A stretch of 64,000 nt of DNA from Azoarcus sp031556475 (GCA_031556475.1 JAVBSY010000004.1:3792-67791), one strand, 5' to 3'. Counted from the first letter of the stretch, positions 53,394 through 62,034 are shown. A program made the numbers and translations. Notes: generated by a model not told the origin, from the sequence alone.

Positions 53394-54439
53394 TGGGGCG
53401 CAGTCTGGAGTTGTCGCTGTCGCCGGCGGACAATGTCCGGCTGGCCAATCTGTGCGGTACCTTGGACGAGAACCTGCGCCAGATCGAACGCGCTTTCGAT
53501 GTGACCATCGCACGCCGTGGCGAGCACTTCAGCGTCGGCGGCAACGCCGCGCAATCGCAGCTTGCGGTGCAGGCACTCAGACAGTTCTATGCGCGTGCCG
53601 AGACACACCTGTCGCTGGAAGATGTCCAGCTCGGCCTGGTCGAAATCGCCAACCGCAGCGAAGCAGTGGCGCCGCTTGCGCCCACGCTGCTCACCCGCCG
53701 GGGCGATCTGCATGGCCGTACGCCGCGTCAGGTGGACTATCTGCGCAACATTCAGGAACACGACATCACCTTCGGTATCGGTCCCGCCGGTACCGGCAAG
53801 ACCTATCTCGCGGTGGCGAGCGCGGTCGACGCGCTCGAGCGCGATCTGGTGGAGCGCATCATCCTCACCCGGCCGGCGGTGGAGGCGGGCGAGCGGCTCG
53901 GTTTCCTGCCCGGCGACCTGGCGCAGAAGGTCGACCCTTACCTGCGGCCGTTGTACGACGCGCTCTACGATCTGATGGGCTTCGATCGCGTGGGCAAGCT
54001 GTTCGAGCGCGGAAGCATCGAAGTCGCGCCGCTCGCATTCATGCGCGGGCGCACGCTGAACAACGCCTTCATTATTCTCGACGAGGCGCAGAACACCACG
54101 CCGGAGCAGATGAAGATGTTCCTCACCCGCATCGGTTTCGGCGCCAAGGCGGTGGTCACGGGCGATCTCACGCAGGTCGATCTGCCGCGTGACAAACGCA
54201 GCGGGCTGCTGGTGGCGCGCCGGATACTTGCCAAGGTGCGCGGGCTGGCATTTACCGAATTCCAGAAGGAAGACGTGGTGCGCCACCCGTTGGTGGCGCG
54301 CATCGTCGAGGCATACGACGAGGATGCCGCCCGCGAAAGCGCGCGGACCGCAGCCGAAGCCGCGCGGAGTGGCCGCGATGCCATGACGGACGACCGTGCC
54401 GCAGTGGAGAGTGAACGCGATGTCGAAACCGGCGGCTGA
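53393..54439 (+). CDS. ybeZ: PhoH-like ATPase (YbeZ)
   Basis: This 348-residue cytosolic ATPase has Walker A GIGPAGTGKTYLAVA near residue 130 and Walker B NAFIILDEAQNTTPEQMKM. The intervening RPAVEAGERLGFLPGDL is typical of PhoH/YbeZ. YbeZ is known to interact with the RNase YbeY and may act in RNA or ribosome quality control. It overlaps the ybeY gene by 20 bases. Confidence 0.95.
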   Translation: MGRSLELSLSPADNVRLANLCGTLDENLRQIERAFDVTIARRGEHFSVGGNAAQSQLAVQALRQFYARAETHLSLEDVQLGLVEIANRSEAVAPLAPTLLTRRGDLHGRTPRQVDYLRNIQEHDITFGIGPAGTGKTYLAVASAVDALERDLVERIILTRPAVEAGERLGFLPGDLAQKVDPYLRPLYDALYDLMGFDRVGKLFERGSIEVAPLAFMRGRTLNNAFIILDEAQNTTPEQMKMFLTRIGFGAKAVVTGDLTQVDLPRDKRSGLLVARRILAKVRGLAFTEFQKEDVVRHPLVARIVEAYDEDAARESARTAAEAARSGRDAMTDDRAAVESERDVETGG

Positions 54440-55148
54440 CCCGAAGCGCCCGAAGATTTTTGCCGTTGCCGCCGACGGCACGCGCACACCGATCGATGCC
54501 GCGCGGATCGAGATCGGCACCGGCCGCCGCCGACTGTCGCTTGCCTTTGCCCCGGGCGTGGCCGTCATCGAAGCCGTGACCACGGGCAAGGCCGCGGTTC
54601 CGGCCTTGAGCGTGCAGGCCGACGCCCATAGCCGTCTCGTCGTGCGCATGACTGCGCGCCGCGCCGCTTTGCCCTCTGCGTTGCCACCATCGCTCGCGCT
54701 GACCGTGCAGAAAGCGGTGGAAGGCGAGGATCGCGAAAATGCGCCGAAAAAACGCCAGATCCGCCGTTGGGCGCAGGCTGCGCTGCGCCGTGATGCTGAC
54801 GTGACGGTGCGACTTGTGGGTGAGGACGAAGGGAGCGAACTCAACCACGGCTTTCGCGGCAAGGACGGCCCGACCAACGTACTCACTTTCGTCTATGACG
54901 GCGCTGGTGATAGCGGTGGCACGCACGCGCCGCTGCAGGGCGATCTGGTGTTGTGCGTGCCGGTCGTCATGCGTGAAGCGGCGGCGCAGCGCAAAACGGC
55001 CGAGGCGCATTTCGCCCATCTGATCGTACACGGCATGCTCCACCTGCAAGGCTATGGCCACGACGACGATGCCGAGGCCACGGTGATGGAAGGGCTGGAA
55101 AGAGAAATCCTGCACCGGCTGGGTTATGCCGACCCTTACGCGTCGTAA
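54420..55148 (+). CDS. ybeY: YbeY endoribonuclease with a long N-terminal extension
   Basis: YbeY is a zinc endoribonuclease of 16S rRNA maturation. The C-terminal part has GFRGKDGPTNVLTFVYDG and the zinc motif HLIVHGMLHLQGYGHDDD. The ATG at 54420 has GGAG ten bases upstream inside phoH. The 242 residues exceed the usual 150-180. Residues 1-90 (IFAVAADGTRTPIDAARIEI, GVAVIEAVTTGKAAVPALSV) are not part of the standard family, and the core begins near LALTVQKAVEGED. An ATG at 54648 would shorten the protein but has no visible ribosome site. Confidence 0.9.
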   Translation: MSKPAADPKRPKIFAVAADGTRTPIDAARIEIGTGRRRLSLAFAPGVAVIEAVTTGKAAVPALSVQADAHSRLVVRMTARRAALPSALPPSLALTVQKAVEGEDRENAPKKRQIRRWAQAALRRDADVTVRLVGEDEGSELNHGFRGKDGPTNVLTFVYDGAGDSGGTHAPLQGDLVLCVPVVMREAAAQRKTAEAHFAHLIVHGMLHLQGYGHDDDAEATVMEGLEREILHRLGYADPYAS

Positions 55149-55160
55149 GACGGCTACGCT

Positions 55161-55182
55161 ACCACTTTCGCACGTGGTGGTT
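55161..55182 (+). terminator. Weak hairpin after ybeY
   Basis: ACCAC and GTGGT enclose eight bases, followed by GGTTTT. It lies 12 bases after the ybeY stop and before the convergent operon. The stem is short, so confidence is low. Confidence 0.3.
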
Positions 55183-55190
55183 TTGGCGCG

Positions 55191-55655
55191 CTAAACCGGC
55201 TTGAGCACCATCAGGAAGTAAACCACCACCATCGCGATAAAGGCTGGATAGCCCAGTGCTTCCCAACGCCGGGCGTAGCGCCAATACAGATCGGGCAGGC
55301 CGGTCTTCGCTTCATGCGCGGTCAGGGCCAATCTGCCCATCCTGATCTGATACCACACCACCGGCAGCCAGCAGATACCCGCCAGCGCGTACAGGCCGAG
55401 CGATGCGACGAGCCATGTCGAAGACAACGGATAGCCGGCAAGGTGGGCCAGGTAGAAGCCGGAGAGTGGTTGAACGATGACGGCCGGTGTGGTGAACCAC
55501 CAATCCGCCCGTACGACCAGGCGCGACACGGTGGCAATGGTTTCGACGGAGCGCGAGCGGTTGGTGAAGAACAGGTAGAACGCCGTGCCGAAGCCGGTAC
55601 CGACCATGAGAACGGACGAGAGGATGTGGAGCGTTTTGACGAGCAGGTAGTCCAT
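55191..55655 (-). CDS. DUF2269 family membrane protein
   Basis: This 154-residue protein has four helices: LLVKTLHILSSVLMVGTGFG, FTTPAVIVQPLSGFYLAHLA, TWLVASLGLYALAGICWLPV and YPAFIAMVVVYFLMVL. The N-terminal KTLHILSSVLMVGTGFGTAF with its His and Gly pattern fits DUF2269 (predicted integral membrane, possibly haem or redox linked). It is the last gene of a minus-strand operon, one base after the SDR/DoxX fusion. Confidence 0.85.
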   Translation of the reverse strand: MDYLLVKTLHILSSVLMVGTGFGTAFYLFFTNRSRSVETIATVSRLVVRADWWFTTPAVIVQPLSGFYLAHLAGYPLSSTWLVASLGLYALAGICWLPVVWYQIRMGRLALTAHEAKTGLPDLYWRYARRWEALGYPAFIAMVVVYFLMVLKPV

Positions 55656-55656
55656 G

Positions 55657-56907
55657 TCATTTCTCCTCGGCGAACAGGATGGTGAGGACGGCGAGAAGTG
55701 GAAGGTTCTTGAGCACCGGTCCGAACGGGTGAAGCAGAAAATCGGGTATCCGCAGCGCGATGATCGCGGTGTAGCCGAGTACCAGGGCGGCTTGCGCCAG
55801 CCACAAGCGTTTCGACGGATAGCACAGCGTGGCGATGCCCATGACGAAGTCGAGCAGGGCGGCGCCATAAAGCGCGGCGAGGGCTGGGAAGCCCGTCAAG
55901 CCCGTGCGCGCCAGCAGTTCGAGGCTGGAAGCAATCGGGTAGGCAAACAGGCTGACGTAAGCCGTGGTAAACCACACGATGGCCAGTGCGATGCGTAGCA
56001 GCCACGTTCGCCAGGCCGCCAGCGCCCGATGGCGCAGAAGCTCCGCACGGCCGGGGGTGATGAAGCTTTCCACACCGCCGGGTGGGCGCCCCAGCAGGCG
56101 AGTGATGCCGTCCGCATCGGCGGAGTTGCCCGCGCGCAGCATGCACCAGGTGTCGGCGGTGAGCGGCGCACCGGGAATCAGCCCGGTAATGCGCGCGGCG
56201 CAAGCCATCAGCGGGCGGGGAATGGAAACGATGGGTCCGCCACCGAACCCCATTGCGCGCCGGTAGGTTTCGATCATCTCCCGGTAAGTGACGCTGGTTT
56301 CGCCAACGACATCGACGCATTGCCCCGGCGCCGTCGCGGGATCGAGTGCGATACGGACGGCTTCCACCAGGTCGTCGATGTGCACAGGCCGGAACATCGC
56401 CCCGTCGAGGCGTGGAAGCGGGATGACCGGCAGGCTGGCAAGCGCGCGGAACATGGCGGCGGACGTTCCGTCGTCACCGTAAACCAACGCGGGGCGCAGA
56501 ATCTGCCATCCTACCGGCAGCTTCATAAGCGCTTGGTCGGCCGCCAGCTTGGTTCTGAAGTAAGCCGTTGTGCCGGTTTTGGCTCCCAGCGCGGAAATCT
56601 GCACGACCCGCTTGACCTTGGCCTGGGCGCATGCGGCAAACAGGGCGGCCGGGGCGCGGTAGTGGATGTCGTCGAAGCGATTTCCCCTGGTTTCGACGAT
56701 GATGCCGACCGCGTTGACGACCGCATCGATGCCGGCGAGGCGTGGAAGCCATGCCGCAACGGAAAAATCCGCGCTGAAATCCATGCCCAGGTCGTTCGCC
56801 GCCAGTGGATGGCGAACGCCGTGCACAATGTCGTGGCCTTCACTGGCAAGGCGCTGGCAGATTGCCTTGCCGATGAAACCCGACGCGCCGCAAACGAGGA
56901 TTTTCAT
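55657..56907 (-). CDS. NAD(P)-dependent atypical SDR fused to a DoxX-like membrane domain
   Basis: This 416-residue protein has an N-terminal Rossmann domain (ILVCGASGFIGKAICQRLA, residues 2-290) with YFRTKLAADQAL in the Tyr-Lys area and VHIDDLVEAVRIAL. The C-terminal 120 residues hold four helices of the DoxX/TQO small-subunit type (IALAIVWFTTAYVSLFAYPI, YGAALLDFVMGIATL). Proteins with this fusion occur in operons with DUF2269 and DCC proteins, as here. The reaction is unknown. Its start overlaps the upstream stop by four bases. Confidence 0.87.
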   Translation of the reverse strand: MKILVCGASGFIGKAICQRLASEGHDIVHGVRHPLAANDLGMDFSADFSVAAWLPRLAGIDAVVNAVGIIVETRGNRFDDIHYRAPAALFAACAQAKVKRVVQISALGAKTGTTAYFRTKLAADQALMKLPVGWQILRPALVYGDDGTSAAMFRALASLPVIPLPRLDGAMFRPVHIDDLVEAVRIALDPATAPGQCVDVVGETSVTYREMIETYRRAMGFGGGPIVSIPRPLMACAARITGLIPGAPLTADTWCMLRAGNSADADGITRLLGRPPGGVESFITPGRAELLRHRALAAWRTWLLRIALAIVWFTTAYVSLFAYPIASSLELLARTGLTGFPALAALYGAALLDFVMGIATLCYPSKRLWLAQAALVLGYTAIIALRIPDFLLHPFGPVLKNLPLLAVLTILFAEEK

Positions 56908-57272
56908 TGCGGTACACCCTTGGCGTTGATTTGCACGACTGTTTGCGTAGGCGGTTTCGGTATTCCCTTGAAAACCGCGCGGGCCAGGAAACCCACCGAA
57001 ACGACGATGCCGACCAGGGTCAGCGTCAGCGCATGCCGGGCGACATCCCCTGCCGCAGCCGTGGGATCGCCGCTGCGGCCGAAGATCAGGACGAACATCA
57101 GCGGAACGGCGACGATGAGGATGTTTGTGATCCGCACCCAGAATTCGGAGCGATCCTGCGTGCCGCACAGGTCCGCCAGCAGGCGCGTGGTCACGCTCTT
57201 CAAATACAGGCTGGCCAGCAGGCCGACGATCAGCGGGATGGAGATTTCGACTGCAAAGTTTCCGATGGACAT
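56904..57272 (-). CDS. Small membrane protein of the DCC/DoxX operon
   Basis: This 122-residue protein has three hydrophobic stretches: ISIPLIVGLLASLYLKS, ILIVAVPLMFVLIFG and LTLVGIVVSVGFLARAVF. I do not recognise the family. Its start lies inside the end of the DCC gene (43-base overlap), and its stop overlaps the SDR/DoxX start, so all are co-translated. It is probably a partner of the redox proteins around it. Confidence 0.75.
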   Translation of the reverse strand: MSIGNFAVEISIPLIVGLLASLYLKSVTTRLLADLCGTQDRSEFWVRITNILIVAVPLMFVLIFGRSGDPTAAAGDVARHALTLTLVGIVVSVGFLARAVFKGIPKPPTQTVVQINAKGVPQ

Positions 57273-57733
57273 GATTGTTCGCTCCTGCCTTGTGTGTTGA
57301 TGGAACAAGCCCCGTTTTCGCATTGCCGCGCCGCCCGTTTTTTTACTTGCCTGGCAACCAGAGAGTCGAACAGCCAGCCGAAATGGCGGCCGAGCCAGTG
57401 CCGGTTGCGGGCGAACGCTTTGTACAGGGTGTCGGCCGGCCGGCGTAGAACCCCCCATGCGCTTGGTGCAACGAGCCAGCTCAGACCTGCCGCCTGACAG
57501 GCAAGCCTGACTGTTTCCATGCCGGAGACCATGCGGCCATCGGCGCATTGGGCGCGAACCTCGGCTTCGAAATCGCGCAGGGTCAGTCCGTAGCGGGAGG
57601 GATCGAAATCCGCCGCCGTGATATCGACAAAACGCAGCAGATCGGCTTGGTTACGCACTTGCAGGCTGTCGATGTCGAAACGGCAGATCGGACAATTGCT
57701 GTCGTAAAAGAGGGTCAGTGGGTAGATATTCAT
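57230..57733 (-). CDS. DCC-family thiol-disulfide oxidoreductase (DUF393)
   Basis: This 167-residue protein starts MNIYPLTLFYDSNCPICRFDI, the DCC motif with its CxxC pair near residues 15-18, then LLRFVDITAADFDPSRYGLT and LSWLVAPSAWGVLRRPADTLYKAFARNRHW. The family is thioredoxin-like. It is the first gene of a minus-strand operon with a small membrane protein, SDR/DoxX and DUF2269. Upstream are two palindromic operator candidates and a terminator-like hairpin, so expression is probably switched. Confidence 0.88.
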   Translation of the reverse strand: MNIYPLTLFYDSNCPICRFDIDSLQVRNQADLLRFVDITAADFDPSRYGLTLRDFEAEVRAQCADGRMVSGMETVRLACQAAGLSWLVAPSAWGVLRRPADTLYKAFARNRHWLGRHFGWLFDSLVARQVKKRAARQCENGACSINTQGRSEQSCPSETLQSKSPSR

Positions 57734-57752
57734 GGTCTTTGTCTTGACGGAA

Positions 57753-57772
57753 ATTTCTGTATTGACAGAAAT
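57753..57772. promoter_or_regulatory. Palindromic operator candidate, proximal site
   Basis: ATTTCTGT-ATTG-ACAGAAAT is a perfect 8-bp palindrome with a 4-base spacer, 20 bases before the DCC gene start. The same 20-base core recurs in reverse orientation at 57915-57934. Confidence 0.65.
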
Positions 57773-57782
57773 ATGTATCTTG

Positions 57783-57803
57783 AAAAAACGGGCGTTTTGC
57801 CCG
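57783..57803 (-). terminator. Terminator-like hairpin in the leader of the DCC operon
   Basis: On the minus strand CGGGC-AAAAC-GCCCG is followed by TTTTTT. It lies between the distal promoter/operator and the DCC gene on the same strand, so it may attenuate the operon or end a short RNA of about 110 bases. Confidence 0.6.
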
Positions 57804-57906
57804 ATTACATTACAAACTTCCACCGCTTCCGAATGGCTTCACTCCAGCGCATTGTGGGGTGAGGCGTTCGGCGACAAGCTTGAGTCCCGTAGGCAAGACT
57901 CTATAC

Positions 57907-57942
57907 TTTTCTTAATTTCTGTCAATACAGAAATTAAGAAAA
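57907..57942. promoter_or_regulatory. Palindromic operator candidate, distal site, over a promoter
   Basis: TTTTCTTAATTTCTGT-CAAT-ACAGAAATTAAGAAAA has perfect 16-bp arms. On the minus strand its centre contains TTGACA (57925-57920), and TATAGAGT follows 14-16 bases on, so it overlaps a good -35 of a minus-strand promoter. Repression by a dimeric regulator is the simplest reading. Confidence 0.7.
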
Positions 57943-58157
57943 TATGCACCTGAGTCGAAATCCATTGGATGTTGCGGTACCGTAGGAAATCGGGAGGCAA
58001 GAAAGCGTGATGGGGAATGAACTGCCAGGAATCGTGTGTGGCTATGGGCAAACGACAGCCCGCTTCATGACGTCGACAGAAAAGGTGGTGGTCCGGGGTT
58101 GGGCTCCCCGGCATGTACAGCACAACCCAAAGTCCGTCGCAGGTGCCGGAAGTTGTG

Positions 58158-58517
58158 ATGCCGCGTAATTGCTCTCGGTGTGGTACGGATGTTTCCGCCA
58201 CGATGGTTGGTCGCGCGGTTGCCGGTTTACCCGTGTCCTGCCGGAATTGTGGTGCGAAACTGACCGTCTCGGACCTGTGGAAGCTTTCTTATGCGCTCGT
58301 GGCCGTGCTTCTCTTCGTGTTTGTCGTTGCGTGGAGTGTGCGCTTGCGCTCTTTCGCACCTTACGCGCTTCTGCCGGTCGTCATGGCGCCTATTACGATG
58401 CTGGTCGCCCGGATCGCCACTCCGCGTGTGCAGCATTACCCTCCCCTGCGGGCCTTGATCGCATGGCTTGGGTTCGTGCTTTTCATGGTGGCGTTGCTTT
58501 GGCTGTCCAGGATATGA
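58158..58517 (+). CDS. Zinc-ribbon membrane protein, unknown function
   Basis: I choose the ATG at 58158 (GGAAG five bases upstream). The 119-residue product begins MPRNCSRCGTDVS and has a second CxxC (SCRNCGAKL), forming a small zinc ribbon, then three helices (LSYALVAVLLFVFVVAWSV, ALLPVVMAPITMLVA, LIAWLGFVLFMVALLWL). Such proteins are common and poorly known. The gene converges with the lipoprotein gene that follows. Confidence 0.7.
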   Translation: MPRNCSRCGTDVSATMVGRAVAGLPVSCRNCGAKLTVSDLWKLSYALVAVLLFVFVVAWSVRLRSFAPYALLPVVMAPITMLVARIATPRVQHYPPLRALIAWLGFVLFMVALLWLSRI

Positions 58518-58560
58518 GCGTGGATCGGATCGCCAGCGGCCATGCGCGCCGTGGCCAGGC

Positions 58561-59313
58561 TCAGTTCGGAATCATCATCAGGAAAGGCGCGACGTTGCCC
58601 GTCAGCCAGCCTTGGCCGAAATCGATCGCCGCACGGCGGTATTTCTCGTCGGCCTGCGCGGCGAGCAGGTCCAGCCGGGCGACAATTTTGGAAAGCTCCC
58701 GGTCGACGACGAGGTTGCGTTCGTGTGTGCCGATTTCGCTCGCCCGTAGCAGCGGCTGGCCGTCGATGCCGGTTTTCGAGCCGAGCAGCCACAGCGAGAT
58801 TTCGAAGTTGCGCGCGGCACGGTAGCTGTTTTCTGCGTCGACGCCGTCCAGTATGGTCTGCTGCCAGGTGTTGCCGTTGGTTTGCTTGAGCAACGCGGCC
58901 CAGCCGGCAACGAGGGCCGCCACGCGGTCGCCCTGGAAGCCTTGGGGCTTGGTGTCGAAGGCCATGCGGATCGCGTCGATGCCGGTGGCACCGCCCAGTT
59001 CCGGCAGCGGCGGGCCCTGCATGATGGCGCTCCAGGTGCGCTCGATGGCTTCGTCCATGCTCGCACAGCATTTGCGCCATTCGCGCGGATTGCGCCGATA
59101 GAGCGTGAACTGCACCTTGCGCACGGATTCGAGGTTGTCGCGCAGGCTCAGGTTGGCAATGCGGTTGGCGCCCGATTGCAGCCATTCGCGGTTCTCGTAA
59201 TCCTGCGCGCGTTCCGTGGAGTGCAGGGAACTGCAACCACCAAGGCCAAGCAGACCGATGCCGAGTATCCAGATGCAATGTCGCATGCGGGAGGGACGTG
59301 GGAAATGACACAT
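58561..59313 (-). CDS. Uncharacterised lipoprotein
   Basis: This 250-residue protein has the lipobox LGLGGC-SS with Cys at residue 27. The first ATG (59313) has GAGG eight bases upstream; a second Met at residue 10 is possible. The mature part is helical, with RKVQFTLYRRNPREWRKCC and LLRASEIGTHERNLVVDREL. I do not recognise a family. The gene is divergent from corC. Confidence 0.7.
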   Translation of the reverse strand: MCHFPRPSRMRHCIWILGIGLLGLGGCSSLHSTERAQDYENREWLQSGANRIANLSLRDNLESVRKVQFTLYRRNPREWRKCCASMDEAIERTWSAIMQGPPLPELGGATGIDAIRMAFDTKPQGFQGDRVAALVAGWAALLKQTNGNTWQQTILDGVDAENSYRAARNFEISLWLLGSKTGIDGQPLLRASEIGTHERNLVVDRELSKIVARLDLLAAQADEKYRRAAIDFGQGWLTGNVAPFLMMIPN

Positions 59314-59665
59314 GGTTCGTACCTCATTATCGTTCAGCTTGCGACCTGCCGGCTATGAATGTTTTGCCGTGACGATAGACATACGCCGCCGTTCATCGTT
59401 GCCGGGGACGGTGGCTTTCGAGCCAGAGCCGCCGAGGAAACGGGCCTGCTGTGCCGTGCCGGTCCTTGTCCGGCGCAGCTACCGCGTCGAGAATCGCCCG
59501 TCGGGGCATAATAGGCGTTGTTTCATGGCATGCGCTTGATCGGATGCCCCTGCGGGTGTTGTGTTTGCAGTTTCGTTTTCGTGTCCGTACGGCGGTTCGG
59601 TGCGGATAAGCGCCGAATGGCCGCCGCCCGGAATTCCGCTCCTCACATTGTTGTCGACTGATGAA
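59314..59665. other. Intergenic region before corC
   Basis: About 350 bases without a supported gene. An upstream in-frame extension of corC exists, but its translation is unlike the family. A CATAAT box near 59507 could be a -10 for corC-lnt. I see no RNA gene. Confidence 0.35.
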
Positions 59666-60544
59666 ATGGACTCTTCCCCCGGTAAGTCGCCCCCGTCGTT
59701 GATCGACCGGCTATCGACGTTGCTGTCGCGTGAGCCGGAAGATCGCGACGAATTGCTCGAGCTTCTGCGTTCGGCGTGCGAGCGCAGTCTGCTAGACGCC
59801 GATGCCCTGTCGATCATCGAAGGCGCGCTGCAGATTTCCGAACTGCAGGCACGCGATGTGATGGTGCCACGTGCGCGCATGGATGCGATCCACCTGAGCG
59901 ATTCGCTCGACCGTATCGTCGCTTTCGTCGTCGAAACCGGGCATTCCCGCTTTCCGGCGATAGGCGAGGACAAGGACGACATTGCCGGTATTCTGCTCAC
60001 CAAGGATTTGCTGCGCTACTTTGCCGGGGAGGCATTCGCGCCGGGCGACCTGCGCGCCATGTTGCGCCCGGCGGTGTTCGTGCCTGAATCGAAGCGCCTC
60101 AACATGCTGCTGCGCGATTTCCGCGTCAGTCACAATCACATGGCGATCGTCGTCGATGAATACGGCGGCGTTGCCGGCCTCGTCACCATCGAAGACGTGC
60201 TTGAACAGATCGTCGGCGACATAGAGGACGAATACGACCACACCGACGTCGACGACAGCATCCGCCTCACCGGCGACGGCCGTTACCGGGTCAAGGCGTC
60301 GGTTGCGGTGGGCGCTTTCAATACCGCCTTCGCAACCACCTTCAGCGCGGCGGATGCCGATACCCTCGGCGGTCTCGTCATCCGTGAGCTTGGCCGCCTG
60401 CCGCAGCACGGCGAAATCGTACACCTGGGCGGGTTCGAGATGCGCGTGTTGCGCGCCGATGCGCGGCGCATTCATATGCTGCTGATCGAACGCCTGCCGG
60501 ATGTAACCGCCGTGGTGGCCGAATCCGATAGCGCCGCCTTTTGA
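59666..60544 (+). CDS. corC: CorC/HlyC-type CBS-domain protein
   Basis: This 292-residue cytosolic protein has two CBS repeats (ISELQARDVMVPRARMDAI, ETGHSRFPAIGEDKDDIAGI; later SHNHMAIVVDEYGGVAGLVT) and a C-terminal transporter-associated domain (DGRYRVKASVAVGAFN, LGGLVIRELGRLP). CorC is linked to magnesium and cobalt handling. The ATG at 59666 is preferred over longer starts because family members begin here. The stop overlaps lnt (TGATG), the usual corC-lnt pair. Confidence 0.93.
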   Translation: MDSSPGKSPPSLIDRLSTLLSREPEDRDELLELLRSACERSLLDADALSIIEGALQISELQARDVMVPRARMDAIHLSDSLDRIVAFVVETGHSRFPAIGEDKDDIAGILLTKDLLRYFAGEAFAPGDLRAMLRPAVFVPESKRLNMLLRDFRVSHNHMAIVVDEYGGVAGLVTIEDVLEQIVGDIEDEYDHTDVDDSIRLTGDGRYRVKASVAVGAFNTAFATTFSAADADTLGGLVIRELGRLPQHGEIVHLGGFEMRVLRADARRIHMLLIERLPDVTAVVAESDSAAF

Positions 60545-62034
60545 TGAAGTTGCGCCTGCTGTTCGCGCTGTTTGCCGGCGGCGCGTCGGTATTCGCCTTT
60601 TCGCCTTTCGATGCATGGCCGCTCGCCATCGCCAGCTTGGCCGTGCTGTCTGTGCTGCTGGCACGGACATCGACGGCAAAAGCGGGTTTCGCGCTTGGTT
60701 TCGCCTGGGGTTTCGGTGCGTTCATCGCCGGCGTGTCATGGCTGTATGTCGCTCTCAACCGCTACGGTGGCATGCCGATGCCGTTGGCGGTGGTGGCTAT
60801 CGCCCTGTTCTGTGCCTACCTCGCACTCTTTCCCGCGTTCGCTGGTGCGTTGCAAGCGCGCCTGCAGCGTGGTGGCGCCGCTTCCCGCGCGCTGTTGTTT
60901 GCCGCCGTATGGGTGTTTACCGAATGGCTGCGCGGTGTGTTGTTTACCGGTTTTCCGTGGCTTGCCGTCGGTTATAGCCAGACACCGCCGAGTCCGCTCG
61001 CCGGTTTTCTGCCGCTGTTCGGCGTGTATGGCGTTGGCGGCCTCGTTGCTTTTGTTGCAGCGCTGCTCGTGTTCGTGCCGTGGCGTGTGCGCCCGTGGCC
61101 GGCGGCGGCCTGCGTTGCCGCGCTGATGTTCGGCGGTGCCGCGCTCGACCGCGTGGCGTGGACCGAACCGGCTGGCGAGCCGCTCACTGTCGCCTTGCTG
61201 CAGACCAACATCGAGCAAGACCTCAAATGGCGGCCCGAGCGGCTCCAGCAATGGCTGCGGACCAATGCCCGGCTGGTGCGCGACAACCCGGCGAAGCTTG
61301 CCGTGCTACCCGAAATCACCCTGCCGATGCTCGCCGACAGGCTGCCCGAAGGCTATCTCGCCCTGCTCGGCGAATACGCCCGTGCCAGCGGCGGCGATGT
61401 CGTGCTTGGCGTATTGAGCCAGGATGAGGCAGGCCGCGTCTATAACGCCGCCGCGAGCTTCGGCGCTTCGCCCGAGCAGCACTACGCCAAGCGCCACCTC
61501 GTGCCGTTCGGTGAATATTCCCCGCCGTTGTTCGGCTGGTTTTATCGTCTGGTGGACATTCCCATGTCCGATCAGACGCGTGGCGCGCCCGACCAGCCGC
61601 CGCTGGCCCTGGGCGGACAGTACGTGGCGATCAACATCTGCTACGAGGATCTGTTCGGCGCCGAGCTGATCCGCAGCCTGCCACAGGCAACGCTGATGTT
61701 GAACATGTCCAACCTCGCCTGGTATGGCGACTCCCTCGCGCAGCCACAGCATTTGCAGATCGCGCGCGTGCGTGCGCTCGAAAGCGGGCGGCCGATGCTG
61801 CGCGCCACCAATACCGGCATGACCGCACTGGTGCTGCCTGACGGTGCGGTGGCCGCCGAGCTGCCCGCCTTCGGCGAAGGCGCGCTGCGCGTCGAAGTGC
61901 GCGGCTACCAGGGTTTGACGCCCTACGCGCGTTGGGGGGATGGCGCCGCGCTGGCTTTGGCTGCGCTGGTGCTGATCTGGCAACTGTGCCGCAGCCGTTT
62001 CGACGCACGCCGGCGATCTGTTTTACCGTGTTGA
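60544..62034 (+). CDS. lnt: Apolipoprotein N-acyltransferase
   Basis: Lnt adds the third acyl chain to lipoproteins at the inner membrane. The 496-residue chain has about six N-terminal helices, then a nitrilase-type periplasmic domain with Glu in VLPEITLPMLAD, Lys in YAKRHLVPFGEY and the nucleophile Cys in INICYEDLFGAE. A final helix (ALALAALVLIWQL) closes it. It overlaps corC by one base. Lipoproteins elsewhere in this window would be substrates. Confidence 0.96.
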   Translation: MKLRLLFALFAGGASVFAFSPFDAWPLAIASLAVLSVLLARTSTAKAGFALGFAWGFGAFIAGVSWLYVALNRYGGMPMPLAVVAIALFCAYLALFPAFAGALQARLQRGGAASRALLFAAVWVFTEWLRGVLFTGFPWLAVGYSQTPPSPLAGFLPLFGVYGVGGLVAFVAALLVFVPWRVRPWPAAACVAALMFGGAALDRVAWTEPAGEPLTVALLQTNIEQDLKWRPERLQQWLRTNARLVRDNPAKLAVLPEITLPMLADRLPEGYLALLGEYARASGGDVVLGVLSQDEAGRVYNAAASFGASPEQHYAKRHLVPFGEYSPPLFGWFYRLVDIPMSDQTRGAPDQPPLALGGQYVAINICYEDLFGAELIRSLPQATLMLNMSNLAWYGDSLAQPQHLQIARVRALESGRPMLRATNTGMTALVLPDGAVAAELPAFGEGALRVEVRGYQGLTPYARWGDGAALALAALVLIWQLCRSRFDARRRSVLPC

